Assembly: GCA_025450585.1 (NCBI GenBank) | Contig: JANWHD010000027.1 | Span: forward strand, 1 to 64,000 | From: Solirubrobacterales bacterium | GTDB lineage: Bacteria > Actinomycetota > Thermoleophilia > Solirubrobacterales > 70-9 | DNA: 64,000 bases | Direction: 5' to 3' | Notes under the pieces: model-generated | Database searches by the model: none | What the model was told of the DNA's origin: nothing | What the model saw: only the letters and a program-made list of their open reading frames with translations | Part shown: positions 42,221-50,577 of the stretch, in pieces | Position numbering within the stretch: the first letter of the stretch is position 1 | Layout: every line of letters begins with the position of its first letter | Position numbers and translations under genes: made by a program

Positions 42221-42586
42221 CTAGGCGCTGAAGAGCTGGGCCAGGGAGCGGCCGACGTCAGGGGGCTCTTCTTCGCCTTTGGCCGCCGCGGCGGCGCCTT
42301 CGGCGAGGGCCTTGGCGGCGTCGGCTATCTGGTGGGTGCGGCCGCCGCGAATCGTGCCGGTCTTCTTCGCTTCGTCGAGGTCGGATTCCATCAGGCCGGC
42401 CAGCTCGGCCAGGCGGCGCAGGCCGACGACGCCGGCGGCGCCGCGAAGGGCGTGGGCCTCCATCCGCATCGTCTCGAAGTCCGTCGTCTCGGTCGCCAGG
42501 CCGGCGGCGATCACGTCGCAGCGGCGTCGGGCCTCCTCGGCAAAGGAGGCCAGCAGCTCGGCGTCGGGGCTCGTCTTCTCGCTCAT
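42221..42586 (-). CDS. HPt (histidine phosphotransfer) domain protein
   Basis: A 121-residue single-domain HPt protein. The four-helix core includes LLASFAEEARRRCDVIAAGL and MRMEAHALRGAAGVVGLRRL, where the His in EAHALRG is the phosphate acceptor. It would relay phosphate between a hybrid histidine kinase and a response regulator; neither is encoded nearby. The start overlaps the upstream lipoprotein stop (ATGA at 42583-42586). Confidence 0.8.
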   Translation of the reverse strand: MSEKTSPDAELLASFAEEARRRCDVIAAGLATETTDFETMRMEAHALRGAAGVVGLRRLAELAGLMESDLDEAKKTGTIRGGRTHQIADAAKALAEGAAAAAKGEEEPPDVGRSLAQLFSA

Positions 42587-43656
42587 TCTCCGATTAGTCC
42601 CTTCACTGTCCTGGTCAGCTCTTCGACGCCGAAGGCGCCCTCGATCTCAGCCTCGATCCTTCCACTTTGGTCGATCGCGAACAACCACGGCTCGCTCGGG
42701 AGGTGGAAGGCCCGCACCTGCGGGCGCACCAACTTGCTCGGATCGTTGTCGTTGTAGATCTCCATGTGGATGAATTTCGCTTTGTCGCCGTAGAGCTGCT
42801 TGATCTGCTCGGTGACGTCGGCGACCGGTCCGCAGACCCGACTCTGGCAGAACTGTGGCGTCGCGAACAGGAGCACGATCGGCTCCTTGCCGAGCACGTC
42901 GGCGTAGTCGACTTCGTTCTGCGTGTCTGGCGGTATTCGCGTGGTGATCTTGCTGAGGTCCCCGCCAACGTCCTCGGGGGTGGGCGTGTGGATCAGCGGC
43001 GCCTTCTGGCCGGGCCTTGGGACCCTGGCGAAGGCGCCCACCGAGGCGCTGGGCAGCAGCGAGGACTTCAGCTCGCCGTCCTCCTCGATCAGGGCGACGA
43101 TCCGCCACTCCCCGTCCTCCGGGAAGTCGACGTGCGTGACGTAGGCGGCGGTGGCGGCGTCGGGGTCGTCGGTCGTCGTCATCGCGCGGAAGGCGGGCTG
43201 GGTCGTGATGCTTTCGACGGCCGCCGGGTAGGGGCCAACCGCCGGCTGGTCGAGAGCTTCTTCCAGCGCTTCTTTCTCTCGCTCCGTACCCGCGGCGGTG
43301 CCTTTTTTCAGCGGCACCCGCGCGAAGTAGAGCGCGACCTTGGCGTCGGCGACCTGGCTGCCGTCGCGTTCGAAGACCCCGAACGGATAGCGATTGCGGC
43401 CCTCGTAGAAGACCTTCGCCGCGGGCGAGACGACCAGGGTCGAGGGCCCGGCGGCCGCTTCGACCACCTGCGCGAGGGTCTTACCCTCGGCGCTGGGGAA
43501 ATCGCTCTTCGGCGGCGCCGGGCGACTTTCGGCGGCGCCCTGCGAGGAGTCGGTCGAGGTGTCCGAGTCGCCGCCGCACCCGGTGAATGCGACAACCGCG
43601 ATCGCCACCACGAGGGCGAGGGCGGCAAGGGCTCGGCTGCGACGCATCGGCGGCAT
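42583..43656 (-). CDS. lipoprotein with thioredoxin-like domain
   Basis: A 357-residue protein. The signal peptide (ALAALALVVAIAVVAFTG) ends in lipobox FTGCGG. A Ser/Thr-rich linker and an Ig-like middle region (LVVSPAAKVFYEGRNRYPFG) follow. A C-terminal thioredoxin-like domain from about residue 250 (VLGKEPIVLLFATPQFCQSR, then VCGPVADVTEQIK) has a CxxxxC motif rather than CxxC. It is probably an extracytoplasmic redox or copper-related protein. The start may be ATG 43656 or the third Met. Confidence 0.78.
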   Translation of the reverse strand: MPPMRRSRALAALALVVAIAVVAFTGCGGDSDTSTDSSQGAAESRPAPPKSDFPSAEGKTLAQVVEAAAGPSTLVVSPAAKVFYEGRNRYPFGVFERDGSQVADAKVALYFARVPLKKGTAAGTEREKEALEEALDQPAVGPYPAAVESITTQPAFRAMTTTDDPDAATAAYVTHVDFPEDGEWRIVALIEEDGELKSSLLPSASVGAFARVPRPGQKAPLIHTPTPEDVGGDLSKITTRIPPDTQNEVDYADVLGKEPIVLLFATPQFCQSRVCGPVADVTEQIKQLYGDKAKFIHMEIYNDNDPSKLVRPQVRAFHLPSEPWLFAIDQSGRIEAEIEGAFGVEELTRTVKGLIGE

Positions 43657-43758
43657 GTTATTGAGCGTCGTGAGCCGGGAGCGGTGCCCCCCGGAGGCAC
43701 CCTCGCCGGGCTGGAGATAGGGTCCGCGGCGCAGAAGGGCAAGCGGAAGGAGACGGAG

Positions 43759-44490
43759 TTGGCGGAGCGAGCGGCACTTATCACCGGAGCGTCGAGCGGC
43801 ATCGGCCTGGCGATAGCCAGGGTGCTCGGCGGAGAGGGCTACGCGCTAACGGTCGCCGCGCGGCGACCGGAGAAGCTCGAGAGCGCCGCGGAGGCGCTGC
43901 GGGCCGACGGGATCGAGGTGCAGAGCGTCGCCGCCAACATGTCCGACGAGGAGGGCCTGGTCGGTGTCTTCGCCAAGCACCGCGAGACCTACGGGCGACT
44001 CGACGTGCTCGTCAACAACGCCGGCGTCGGGATCGGGGCGCCGATGGAGGAGATCCAGACCAAGCACCTCGACATGCAACTGGCGGTCAACCTGCGGGCG
44101 CTGATCATCGGCACCCGCGAGGGCCTGCCGATGCTCAAGCAGGCCGGCGAAGAACACGGCAAGGCGCTGATCGTCAACACCGCCTCGATCGCGGGCAAGA
44201 GCGGCCAGGCCTGGCTCTCGATCTACGCCGCGACCAAGGCGGCGGTGATCAACTTCACCCAGTCGACGCACCGCGAGGTCGGCGGCGCCGGGATCCAGTG
44301 CACGGCGCTGGCGCCGGGCTTCGTCGAGACGCCAATGACCGAGTTCGTCCAGGGGCAGATACCCGGCGAGGAGATGATCCGGCCAGAGGACCTCGGCGAG
44401 GCGGTGCGCTTCTTGCTGCGCACGTCGAAGAACTGCCACGTGCCCGAGATAGTGTTCACACGTCCCGGCGAGAGCCTGGACACCCCCTAA
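43759..44490 (+). CDS. short-chain dehydrogenase/reductase
   Basis: A 243-residue classical SDR: TGASSGIGLAIARVL cofactor loop, NNAGVGIGAPM, Ser in NTASIAGKSG, and YAATKAAVINFTQST. TTG 43759 is chosen since AAGGAG lies 5-6 nt upstream and the Rossmann strand begins at once (AERAALITG). The substrate is unknown. It is divergent from the lipoprotein gene and followed by the second copy of the structured repeat. Confidence 0.88.
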   Translation: MAERAALITGASSGIGLAIARVLGGEGYALTVAARRPEKLESAAEALRADGIEVQSVAANMSDEEGLVGVFAKHRETYGRLDVLVNNAGVGIGAPMEEIQTKHLDMQLAVNLRALIIGTREGLPMLKQAGEEHGKALIVNTASIAGKSGQAWLSIYAATKAAVINFTQSTHREVGGAGIQCTALAPGFVETPMTEFVQGQIPGEEMIRPEDLGEAVRFLLRTSKNCHVPEIVFTRPGESLDTP

Positions 44491-44497
44491 CGCTTGC

Positions 44498-44600
44498 GTG
44501 ACGAGGTCCAGTCGTCGCCAGGCTAGGACGCAGGGAGGCCGAATAGCAGCGCTATTCGGACGACCGAGGACACCGCATGGCGGCGATCTGGGACCGTCAC
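44498..44600. repeat. structured repeat element, copy 2
   Basis: The core 44525-44575 matches 18698-18748 with three substitutions. The tip stem CCGAATAGC-agc-GCTATTCGG is perfect here. Imperfect flanking arms 44498-44522 and 44577-44600 (starts GTGACG/GTCAC) are complementary but unrelated to those of copy 1. The element ends 2 bp before the glycosyltransferase start codon. Confidence 0.72.
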
Positions 44601-44602
44601 CT

Positions 44603-45796
44603 ATGCGATTTCTCGTAGCCGCCTTCGGCGACCCTGGACACGTCTTCCCGGCGATCTCGCTGGCGCGGGCGCTGCGCGGGCGCGGTCACGAGGTGACGAT
44701 CGAGACCTGGGAGGAGCGTCGCGAGGCGGTCGAGGGCGCCGGGCTCGGCTTCGCCGCGGCGGAGGAATACCGGATGTTCCCGCCTCCGGACCCCGACTCT
44801 CCCGAGGGTGCCCATGCAGCCGAAGCGGCCAAGGCGCTGCTGCCGCTGCTCGAGGAAACGCGCCCGCACGCGGTCGTCAGCGACATCCTCACCCTGGCAC
44901 CGACACTGGCGGCCGAGAAGGCCGGCGTGCCTCTGGCGACTCTGATCCCCCACATCTACCCGGTGGTCGAGCCGGGGCTGCCGTTCTTCGCGATCGGGCT
45001 GCGACCGCCGCGCACGCCGCTAGGGCGAGCCATCTGGCGGACCGGACAGCGAGCGCTGAACATCGGCCTGGAGCAGGGCCGCAACGACCTCAACCGCCAG
45101 CGGGCAAGGCTCGACCTGCCCCCGGTGGGCCGCTTCCACGGCGGCATCAGCCCCGACCTGGCGCTGGTCGGCACCTTCCCCCAGCTCGAGTACCCGCGGC
45201 GCTGGCCGGCCGGGGTCGAGATCACCGGGCCGATGACGTTCGAGATCCCGCATCCGGAGATCGAGCTGCCGCCCGGCGAGGAGCCGCTGATCCTGGTCGC
45301 ACCGAGCACCGCCCACGACTCCGATAACCACCTCGTGCGCACGGCGCTTGCCGCACTTGCGGACGAGCCGGTGCGGGTGGTGGCGACGACCAACCGCGTC
45401 GTCCCGCAGCGCCCGATAGAGATCCCCGCCAACGCGGTCCTGGTCGACTGGCTCAGCTATAGCCAGCTGATGCCGGCCGCCTCGCTGGTGATCTCCCACG
45501 GCGGCCACGGCACCGTTGCCCGCGCCCTCTGCGCGGGCACGCCTGTCCTCATCTGCCCGATCATCGGCGACATGAGCGAGACCGCGATGCGGGTCGCCTG
45601 GGCGGGGTGTGGCCTCTCCCTCCCCTGGCGCCTCTGCCGCCCCGCCCCGCTGCGCTGGGCCACCCGGCGCCTGCTGGAGGACCGCTCCTTCACAGACCGC
45701 GCGGGCGAGCTCGCCGCCTGGGGCGCGGAGAATGACGGCGCCGAGCGCGGTGCCGGGCTGGTCGAACAGCTGGGGCTCAGCCGGGCAACGGCCTGA
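44603..45796 (+). CDS. MGT-type glycosyltransferase
   Basis: A 397-residue GT-B glycosyltransferase of the macrolide/UDP-glucosyltransferase kind. N-terminal acceptor domain: MRFLVAAFGDPGHVFPAISL. C-terminal donor domain: LVDWLSYSQLMPAASLVISH followed by GGHGTVARALCAGTPVLICP. It glycosylates a lipid or natural product; the target is unknown. ATG 44603 matches the family start although the frame is open from 44498. There is no evident Shine-Dalgarno, because the repeat element occupies that position. Confidence 0.88.
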   Translation: MRFLVAAFGDPGHVFPAISLARALRGRGHEVTIETWEERREAVEGAGLGFAAAEEYRMFPPPDPDSPEGAHAAEAAKALLPLLEETRPHAVVSDILTLAPTLAAEKAGVPLATLIPHIYPVVEPGLPFFAIGLRPPRTPLGRAIWRTGQRALNIGLEQGRNDLNRQRARLDLPPVGRFHGGISPDLALVGTFPQLEYPRRWPAGVEITGPMTFEIPHPEIELPPGEEPLILVAPSTAHDSDNHLVRTALAALADEPVRVVATTNRVVPQRPIEIPANAVLVDWLSYSQLMPAASLVISHGGHGTVARALCAGTPVLICPIIGDMSETAMRVAWAGCGLSLPWRLCRPAPLRWATRRLLEDRSFTDRAGELAAWGAENDGAERGAGLVEQLGLSRATA

Positions 45797-45802
45797 AAAG
45801 AA

Positions 45803-45875
45803 CTCCGGGGGTGGGACTCGAACCCACAACAACTCGGTTAACAGCCGAGTGCTCTACCGATTGAGCTACCCCGGA
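45803..45875 (-). tRNA. tRNA-Asn (GTT anticodon)
   Basis: The minus strand folds as TCCGGGG...CCCCGGA with D-arm TAGCTCAATCGGTAGAGCA, anticodon loop CTGTTAA (GTT) and T-arm TGTGGGTTCGAGTCCCACC. The discriminator is G and CCA is not encoded. It lies between the glycosyltransferase and dnaG. Confidence 0.94.
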
Positions 45876-45897
45876 ACGACCTGGAGGAATTTACCGC

Positions 45898-47673
45898 TTA
45901 GGACCCGACCCGCTCGGTGCGGGCGATGCGTTCGACCAGAGCGGCGCGGTCGCGGCTGAGGGCGGCGCGGCGCTCGTAGTCATCGCGCTCGCCGGCGGCA
46001 GCGATCTCGGCCTCGATGCGGCGCTGCTCGAGGAGGAGGTAGTTGAGCTCCATCGCTTCCGGGGAGGCGGGCTCGTCGTGGGCGAGGATGACCAGCTCGG
46101 CGATCAGGCCGGCGAGCTCGGAGTCGTCGTGGGGAAGGTTGGACGCCGGATCCTCTGGGTGCTCGCGCAGCCAGGCCAGAGCGCGCATGCCCATCGGCGA
46201 GAGGTGCTGGTCGCCGAGGCGGGCCAGGTAGTCCTTGCCCTCGGCCGGCAGCGCGATGCACATCGCCAGCAGGGCACGCTCACGGCGCTCGCGCGAGGTC
46301 AGCTCGGCGGTGCGCCTCGTTACCGGCGTCGCGGAGCCGCGTACCGGTGCCTCTCCGGGTCCGCCCGTGGCCGGCTGCGCGGCAACCACCCGCCCCATCA
46401 CCATCGCCGGCTCCAGGTCGAGGCGCTCGGCGACCTGCCGGACCAGGTCGTCGCGGCTGGCGCTCTCCCCCAGCCCGGCCAGGATCGGCGCCACCTCCCC
46501 CAGCGCCCGGTCGCGCTCCGCCGGAGAGGCGGTGTCGGTCCGGTCGAGGACCAGGCCGACCTGGAACGCGGTCAGCTCCACCGCGCCGTCGAGAAGCGCC
46601 CGGAAGCGCTCGGCTCCGCCCTCGGCGGCCATCATCTCGGCCGGGTCCTCACCGGCCGGCATCGCCGCCACGCGCAGCCGCATCTTGCGACCCGCTGCCA
46701 CCCGCTGCGCCCGCAGCATCGCCTCCTGCCCGGCCGCGTCGGCGTCCAGCGCCAGCACGACCTCGTCGACCATTCCCGAGAGCGAGGCCACCTGCTCCTC
46801 GGTGATCGCGGTGCCCATCACCCCGACGGCCTCCTCGATCCCCGCCTGGTACAGGGCGAGGACGTCGGTGTAGCCCTCGGCCACGACCGCCCTGCCGGCC
46901 TTCGCGATCGCGCCCTTGGCCAGGTCGATGCCGTAGAGCATCGTGCTCTTGTGGAAGAAGTCGGTCTCGGCCGTGTTGACGTACTTCGCCCCCTGGTCGG
47001 AGCGCATCGCCCGGCCCCCGAAGCCGAGCGTGCGGCCGCGGCGGTCGCGAATCGGGAACATGATCCGCGACCGGAAGCGGTCGTACTCTCCCCCGCCCCG
47101 CCCACGCTGGACCAACCCAACCCCGCGCAGCTCCTCGACCTTGAACCCGGCGCGCTGACCGCGCAGGAGCACCTTGTCCCAGGCGCTCGGCGCGAAGCCA
47201 ACGTCGAAGGCGCGCAGCACCTCCTCGCCGAGGCCACGCTGCGCCAGGTACTTGCGCGCCTTGCCCGCCTCGTCGGAGTCCCATAGGTAGGCGGCGTAGA
47301 AGGAGGCGGTGCGGTCGAGCAGCTCGCTCAGCCGGCGGCGCTGCTGGCGCTTGGCCTCCGCCCGCGGATCCTCCTTCTCGCGCTCCAGCTCGACCCCGTA
47401 GCGATCGGCAAGCAGCTCGACCGCCTCGGCGAAGCCCAGCCCCTCCTTCTCCTCGACGAACTTGATCGTGTCGCCACCGACCCCGCAGCCGAAGCAGTGG
47501 TAGAGCTTTTCCTGGGCGTCGACCGAGAAGGAGGGCGTGCGCTCCTCGTGAAACGGGCAGAGGCCGACCCAACGCGTGCCCTGGCGGCGCAGATCGGTGT
47601 GCGCCGAGATCACCTCGACGATGTCCACGGCCTGCTTGACCCGCTCCAGGCTCTCGGTGGATATCAGCGCCAC
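45898..47673 (-). CDS. dnaG: DNA primase DnaG
   Basis: A 591-residue replicative primase. The N-terminal CHC2 zinc finger is CPFHEERTPSF...YHCFGCGVGGD. The catalytic core has YGIDLAKGAI and the TOPRIM motifs VVAEGYTDVLALYQAG and VLALDADAAGQEAMLRA. The C-terminal third is the DnaB helicase-interaction domain. Length is normal. It makes RNA primers at the replication fork. It sits 28 bp downstream of dgt on the same strand. Confidence 0.96.
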   Translation of the reverse strand: MALISTESLERVKQAVDIVEVISAHTDLRRQGTRWVGLCPFHEERTPSFSVDAQEKLYHCFGCGVGGDTIKFVEEKEGLGFAEAVELLADRYGVELEREKEDPRAEAKRQQRRRLSELLDRTASFYAAYLWDSDEAGKARKYLAQRGLGEEVLRAFDVGFAPSAWDKVLLRGQRAGFKVEELRGVGLVQRGRGGGEYDRFRSRIMFPIRDRRGRTLGFGGRAMRSDQGAKYVNTAETDFFHKSTMLYGIDLAKGAIAKAGRAVVAEGYTDVLALYQAGIEEAVGVMGTAITEEQVASLSGMVDEVVLALDADAAGQEAMLRAQRVAAGRKMRLRVAAMPAGEDPAEMMAAEGGAERFRALLDGAVELTAFQVGLVLDRTDTASPAERDRALGEVAPILAGLGESASRDDLVRQVAERLDLEPAMVMGRVVAAQPATGGPGEAPVRGSATPVTRRTAELTSRERRERALLAMCIALPAEGKDYLARLGDQHLSPMGMRALAWLREHPEDPASNLPHDDSELAGLIAELVILAHDEPASPEAMELNYLLLEQRRIEAEIAAAGERDDYERRAALSRDRAALVERIARTERVGS

Positions 47674-47701
47674 GTGGCCACCGTAGCGCTCCGGCCCCCG
47701 C

Positions 47702-48712
47702 TCAGAACCGCGCCTCCTCGGGGATGGTCAACTGGGCGAACTTGGCGATGCAGTAGCGGTCGGTCATCCCGGCGAGGTAGTCGGCGACGCGCTGGCAGTC
47801 GCTTGCGTCAAGCGCGGGCGACGGCGCCTCGTCCGGGCTCTCCATGTAGTGGTCGAAGAGGACCTGCATCACCCTGCGCACCCGGTCGTGCTCGCTGCGC
47901 GCCAGCGGCCCGAGGTAGACGTGGTCGAACATGAACTTGCGCAGGCGCAGCATCGCGCCGCCGATCTCCTCGCTCTGGAGGATGTCGCCCGCCGCCTGTG
48001 AGCGCTCGACGATGTCGCGAACGAGGGTGTCGATCCGCGCCGAGCCGGTCTCGCCGAGCAACCCGATCTCGGTCTCGGGCAGGTCGTCGGCGCTCAGGAT
48101 CCCGGCCCGCAGGGCGTCGTCGATGTCGTGATTGATGTAGGCGACGCGGTCGACGAGCTTGACGATCCGTCCCTCCAGTGTCGCCGGCTTGCGCGAGCCG
48201 GTGTGGTTGAGGATGCCGTCGCGCACCTGGTCGGTCAGGTTGAGGCCGCGCCCGTCGCGCTCCAGCACCTCGACCACGCGCAGCGAGTGCTCGTTGTGCT
48301 TGAAACCGGCGCCGCAACGCTCGCGCAGCGCCGCGTCGAGGGCCTCCTCTCCGGCGTGGCCGAAGGGCGGATGGCCGAGGTCGTGGCCGAGCCCGATCGC
48401 CTCGGTCAGGTCCTCGTTGAGGCCGAGCGCACGAGCCACCGTGCGGGCGATCCCACAGGCCTCCAGCGTGTGGGTGAGCCGGGTGCGGTAATGGTCGCCC
48501 TCGGGCGCAACGAAGACCTGTGTCTTGTGCTTGAGGCGGCGGAAGGACTTGGAGTGGACGATGCGGTCGCGGTCGCGCTGAAACGGCGTGCGAACCGGGC
48601 TGTCGGCCTCCTCTACGGCACGGCGGGCCGGGTAGGACCGCGTCGCCCCGTCGGCCAGGAACTGCTCCTCCCAAGAAGAGATGCGATCCTCGAAGCTGGC
48701 GGTTGCGGGCAC
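47702..48712 (-). CDS. dgt: dGTP triphosphohydrolase-like protein
   Basis: A 336-residue HD-domain protein: FRRLKHKTQVFVAPEGDHYR, RLTHTLEACGIARTVARAL and GLGHDLGHPPFGHAGEEALD give the H...HD...D metal site. It hydrolyses dGTP (or other dNTPs) to nucleoside and triphosphate. The dgt-dnaG neighbourhood is conserved in actinobacteria. It follows recO across a long hairpin. Confidence 0.92.
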   Translation of the reverse strand: MPATASFEDRISSWEEQFLADGATRSYPARRAVEEADSPVRTPFQRDRDRIVHSKSFRRLKHKTQVFVAPEGDHYRTRLTHTLEACGIARTVARALGLNEDLTEAIGLGHDLGHPPFGHAGEEALDAALRERCGAGFKHNEHSLRVVEVLERDGRGLNLTDQVRDGILNHTGSRKPATLEGRIVKLVDRVAYINHDIDDALRAGILSADDLPETEIGLLGETGSARIDTLVRDIVERSQAAGDILQSEEIGGAMLRLRKFMFDHVYLGPLARSEHDRVRRVMQVLFDHYMESPDEAPSPALDASDCQRVADYLAGMTDRYCIAKFAQLTIPEEARF

Positions 48713-48725
48713 CTGCCGATCATAA

Positions 48726-48791
48726 GGAGACGGGGGAGGGACTCGCCGGAGCCTCCCCGCTGTTGCTCCGCCGAGTCCCTCCCCCGTCTCC
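48726..48791. terminator. 20-bp perfect inverted repeat between recO and dgt
   Basis: Arms 48726-48745 and 48772-48791 (GGAGACGGGGGAGGGACTCG and its complement), with a shorter CCGGAG/CTCCG stem inside. It directly follows the recO stop (48794) and precedes the dgt start (48712), so it probably terminates recO transcription. There is no U-tract. Confidence 0.6.
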
Positions 48792-48793
48792 CC

Positions 48794-49519
48794 CTACGCC
48801 GCGGCACGCAGCTGCACATGAGCATGGTGCTCGAGCGTCTCGCCGACAGCCCGCTCGACCTGCCGCAGCGCCAGCTCCTGGGCCACCGGCGCCTCGGCCA
48901 ACGGGCTGCCGATCGCCTCGACCATGAAGCGGTGCGCCTCCTCGGAGAGCGAAAAGGCGGCCGCTTCGCAGCTCGCGCAGACGACGCCCCCGGCCGCGCC
49001 GGAGAAGCCGCTCAGCTGCTCGGCCTCGCCGCAGTGCGCGCAGGAGGCGAGCTCGGGCACGAAGCCGGCCGCGAGCGCCAGCTTGAGGCGGAAGGAGAGC
49101 GCAGTCTCCAGCCCGCTCGCCCGCTCAGCGCCGGGGTCGTCGAGCAGCGCCAGGTAGCGGCAGAGAAGGTTGTAGGCAGCGGGATTGGGCTCGGTCGAGT
49201 CGAGCAGCCGCAGCACCGCGTCGCAGGCGCGGGCACCCGCGTTCAGAGCCGGTCCGGAGGCGCGCAGCCGGGGGTAGCCGTCGGCGGTGGAGGCGTTGGT
49301 CACGGTGAGCAGCTCGCCACGCCCTTCGTGCAGGATCAGGTCGAGGCGGAAGAACGGCTCCAGGCGACCGCCGAAGCGCGACTTCGGCTTCCGCGCCCCC
49401 TTGGCGATCGCGCCGATCCTGCCCCGCGTCTTCGAGTAGAGGTGGAGGATGCGATCGGCCTCGCCGTAGCGGATGCTGCGCAGCACCACCGCCTCCGTCT
49501 TCAGCGTCGTTCCGGCCAT
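48794..49519 (-). CDS. recO: DNA repair protein RecO
   Basis: A 241-residue recombination mediator that helps load RecA. The N-terminal OB-fold has KTEAVVLRSIRYGEADRILH and GARKPKSRFGGRLEPFFRLD. A helical domain follows, then a zinc finger CAHCGEAEQLSG...VVCASCEA. The start at ATG 49519 (MAGTTLKTEAVVL) matches the family although the frame opens earlier. It is 7 bp downstream of mutM. Confidence 0.93.
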   Translation of the reverse strand: MAGTTLKTEAVVLRSIRYGEADRILHLYSKTRGRIGAIAKGARKPKSRFGGRLEPFFRLDLILHEGRGELLTVTNASTADGYPRLRASGPALNAGARACDAVLRLLDSTEPNPAAYNLLCRYLALLDDPGAERASGLETALSFRLKLALAAGFVPELASCAHCGEAEQLSGFSGAAGGVVCASCEAAAFSLSEEAHRFMVEAIGSPLAEAPVAQELALRQVERAVGETLEHHAHVQLRAAA

Positions 49520-49526
49520 GACCGGC

Positions 49527-50441
49527 CTAAGGTGAACGACGAGCCGGACGGCGCCTCCGCGGTTTGCGGCGCAACCTGACCTGGCAGTTGGGGCAGTAAT
49601 AGGTCGAGCGGCCGGAGACGACGATCCGCACGATCGGACTCTCGCACTGTGGGCAGGGCTGGCCCTCACGGGTGTGGACGAGGAACTCGTCCTGCATCGT
49701 TCCCTTCTCGCCGCGGCCGTCGCGGTAGTCGTCGATCGAGGCGCCGCCGTCGTCGATCCCGGCTTCGAGCGCGGCGACGACCGCCTCGCGCAGGGCCTCC
49801 AGATGCTCCGATTTCATCGAACCGGTCGGGGACAGCGGGTGCAGCCGTGCCCGGAACAGGGCCTCGTCAGCGTAGATGTTGCCGACGCCGGCGACCCCCG
49901 ACTGGTCCAGCAGGAAGGACTTCAGCGGAGCGGTGCGACCGGCCGCCATCTCCCCCAGGGCCTCGGGCGTGAAGTCTCCGGAGAGCGGCTCGACCCCGAG
50001 GCGGGCGAAGCGCTCGTCGAGGCCGGAATCGTCGACCAGGAAGGCCTCGCCGAAGCGGCGCGGGTCGGTGAACCAGAGCTCGCGTCCGTCGCCGAGCCGG
50101 AAGCGAGCGCGCAGATGGCGCTCAGAGACCGAGCGCTCCCCCTCATACAGTCGCCGACCCTCGGAGGGATCGAGCTTGCTCTCTCCCTCGACCAGGACCA
50201 GGTTGCCGGTCATCCGCAGGTGCATGACCAGCGTCCGGGCGCCGTCCAGCCCCAGCAGCAGGTACTTGCCACGCCGGCCCAGTCCCTCGATCGTCGCCCC
50301 GCTGACCGCGGCCTCGAGCTTCTTCGGCAGCGTCGGCCGGCACCAGCGCGCGTCGAGGATCTCCAGCGCTTCGATCTCGTGCCCCGCCAGCTCCGGATCG
50401 AGCTGCCTGCAAACGGTCTCCACCTCCGGCAGCTCGGGCAC
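49527..50441 (-). CDS. mutM: formamidopyrimidine-DNA glycosylase
   Basis: A 304-residue Fpg glycosylase that excises oxidised purines. The catalytic N-terminal proline motif is MPELPEVETV. The helix-two-turn-helix region is VAGVGNIYADEALFRARLHP, and a C-terminal zinc finger CPQCESPIVRI...YYCPNCQ is present. A basic low-complexity tail of about 15 residues ends the protein. It is followed closely by recO. Confidence 0.95.
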   Translation of the reverse strand: MPELPEVETVCRQLDPELAGHEIEALEILDARWCRPTLPKKLEAAVSGATIEGLGRRGKYLLLGLDGARTLVMHLRMTGNLVLVEGESKLDPSEGRRLYEGERSVSERHLRARFRLGDGRELWFTDPRRFGEAFLVDDSGLDERFARLGVEPLSGDFTPEALGEMAAGRTAPLKSFLLDQSGVAGVGNIYADEALFRARLHPLSPTGSMKSEHLEALREAVVAALEAGIDDGGASIDDYRDGRGEKGTMQDEFLVHTREGQPCPQCESPIVRIVVSGRSTYYCPNCQVRLRRKPRRRRPARRSP

Positions 50442-50458
50442 GCCCCAGTTCTACCGCA

Positions 50459-50576
50459 TGCGGTCGTACTTTCTGCCGCTATGCGGTTGAAAGGACGACC
50501 GGAATGTGCAATCACCAGCATGGATGGGTTGCGGTCGCAATTCTTTCCGCTATACGGCGGAAAGTACGACCGCTGG
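50459..50576. repeat. imperfect inverted repeat, 29-bp arms, between xerD and mutM
   Basis: Arms 50459-50487 and 50548-50576 share about 25 of 29 bases as reverse complements (GCGGTCGTACTTTC core). A third, direct relative (GCGGTCGCAATTCTTTCCGC) lies at 50533-50552. The whole 118 bp fills the gap between the mutM start and the xerD stop and looks like a small MITE-like or terminator element. Confidence 0.6.
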
Positions 50577-50577
50577 G

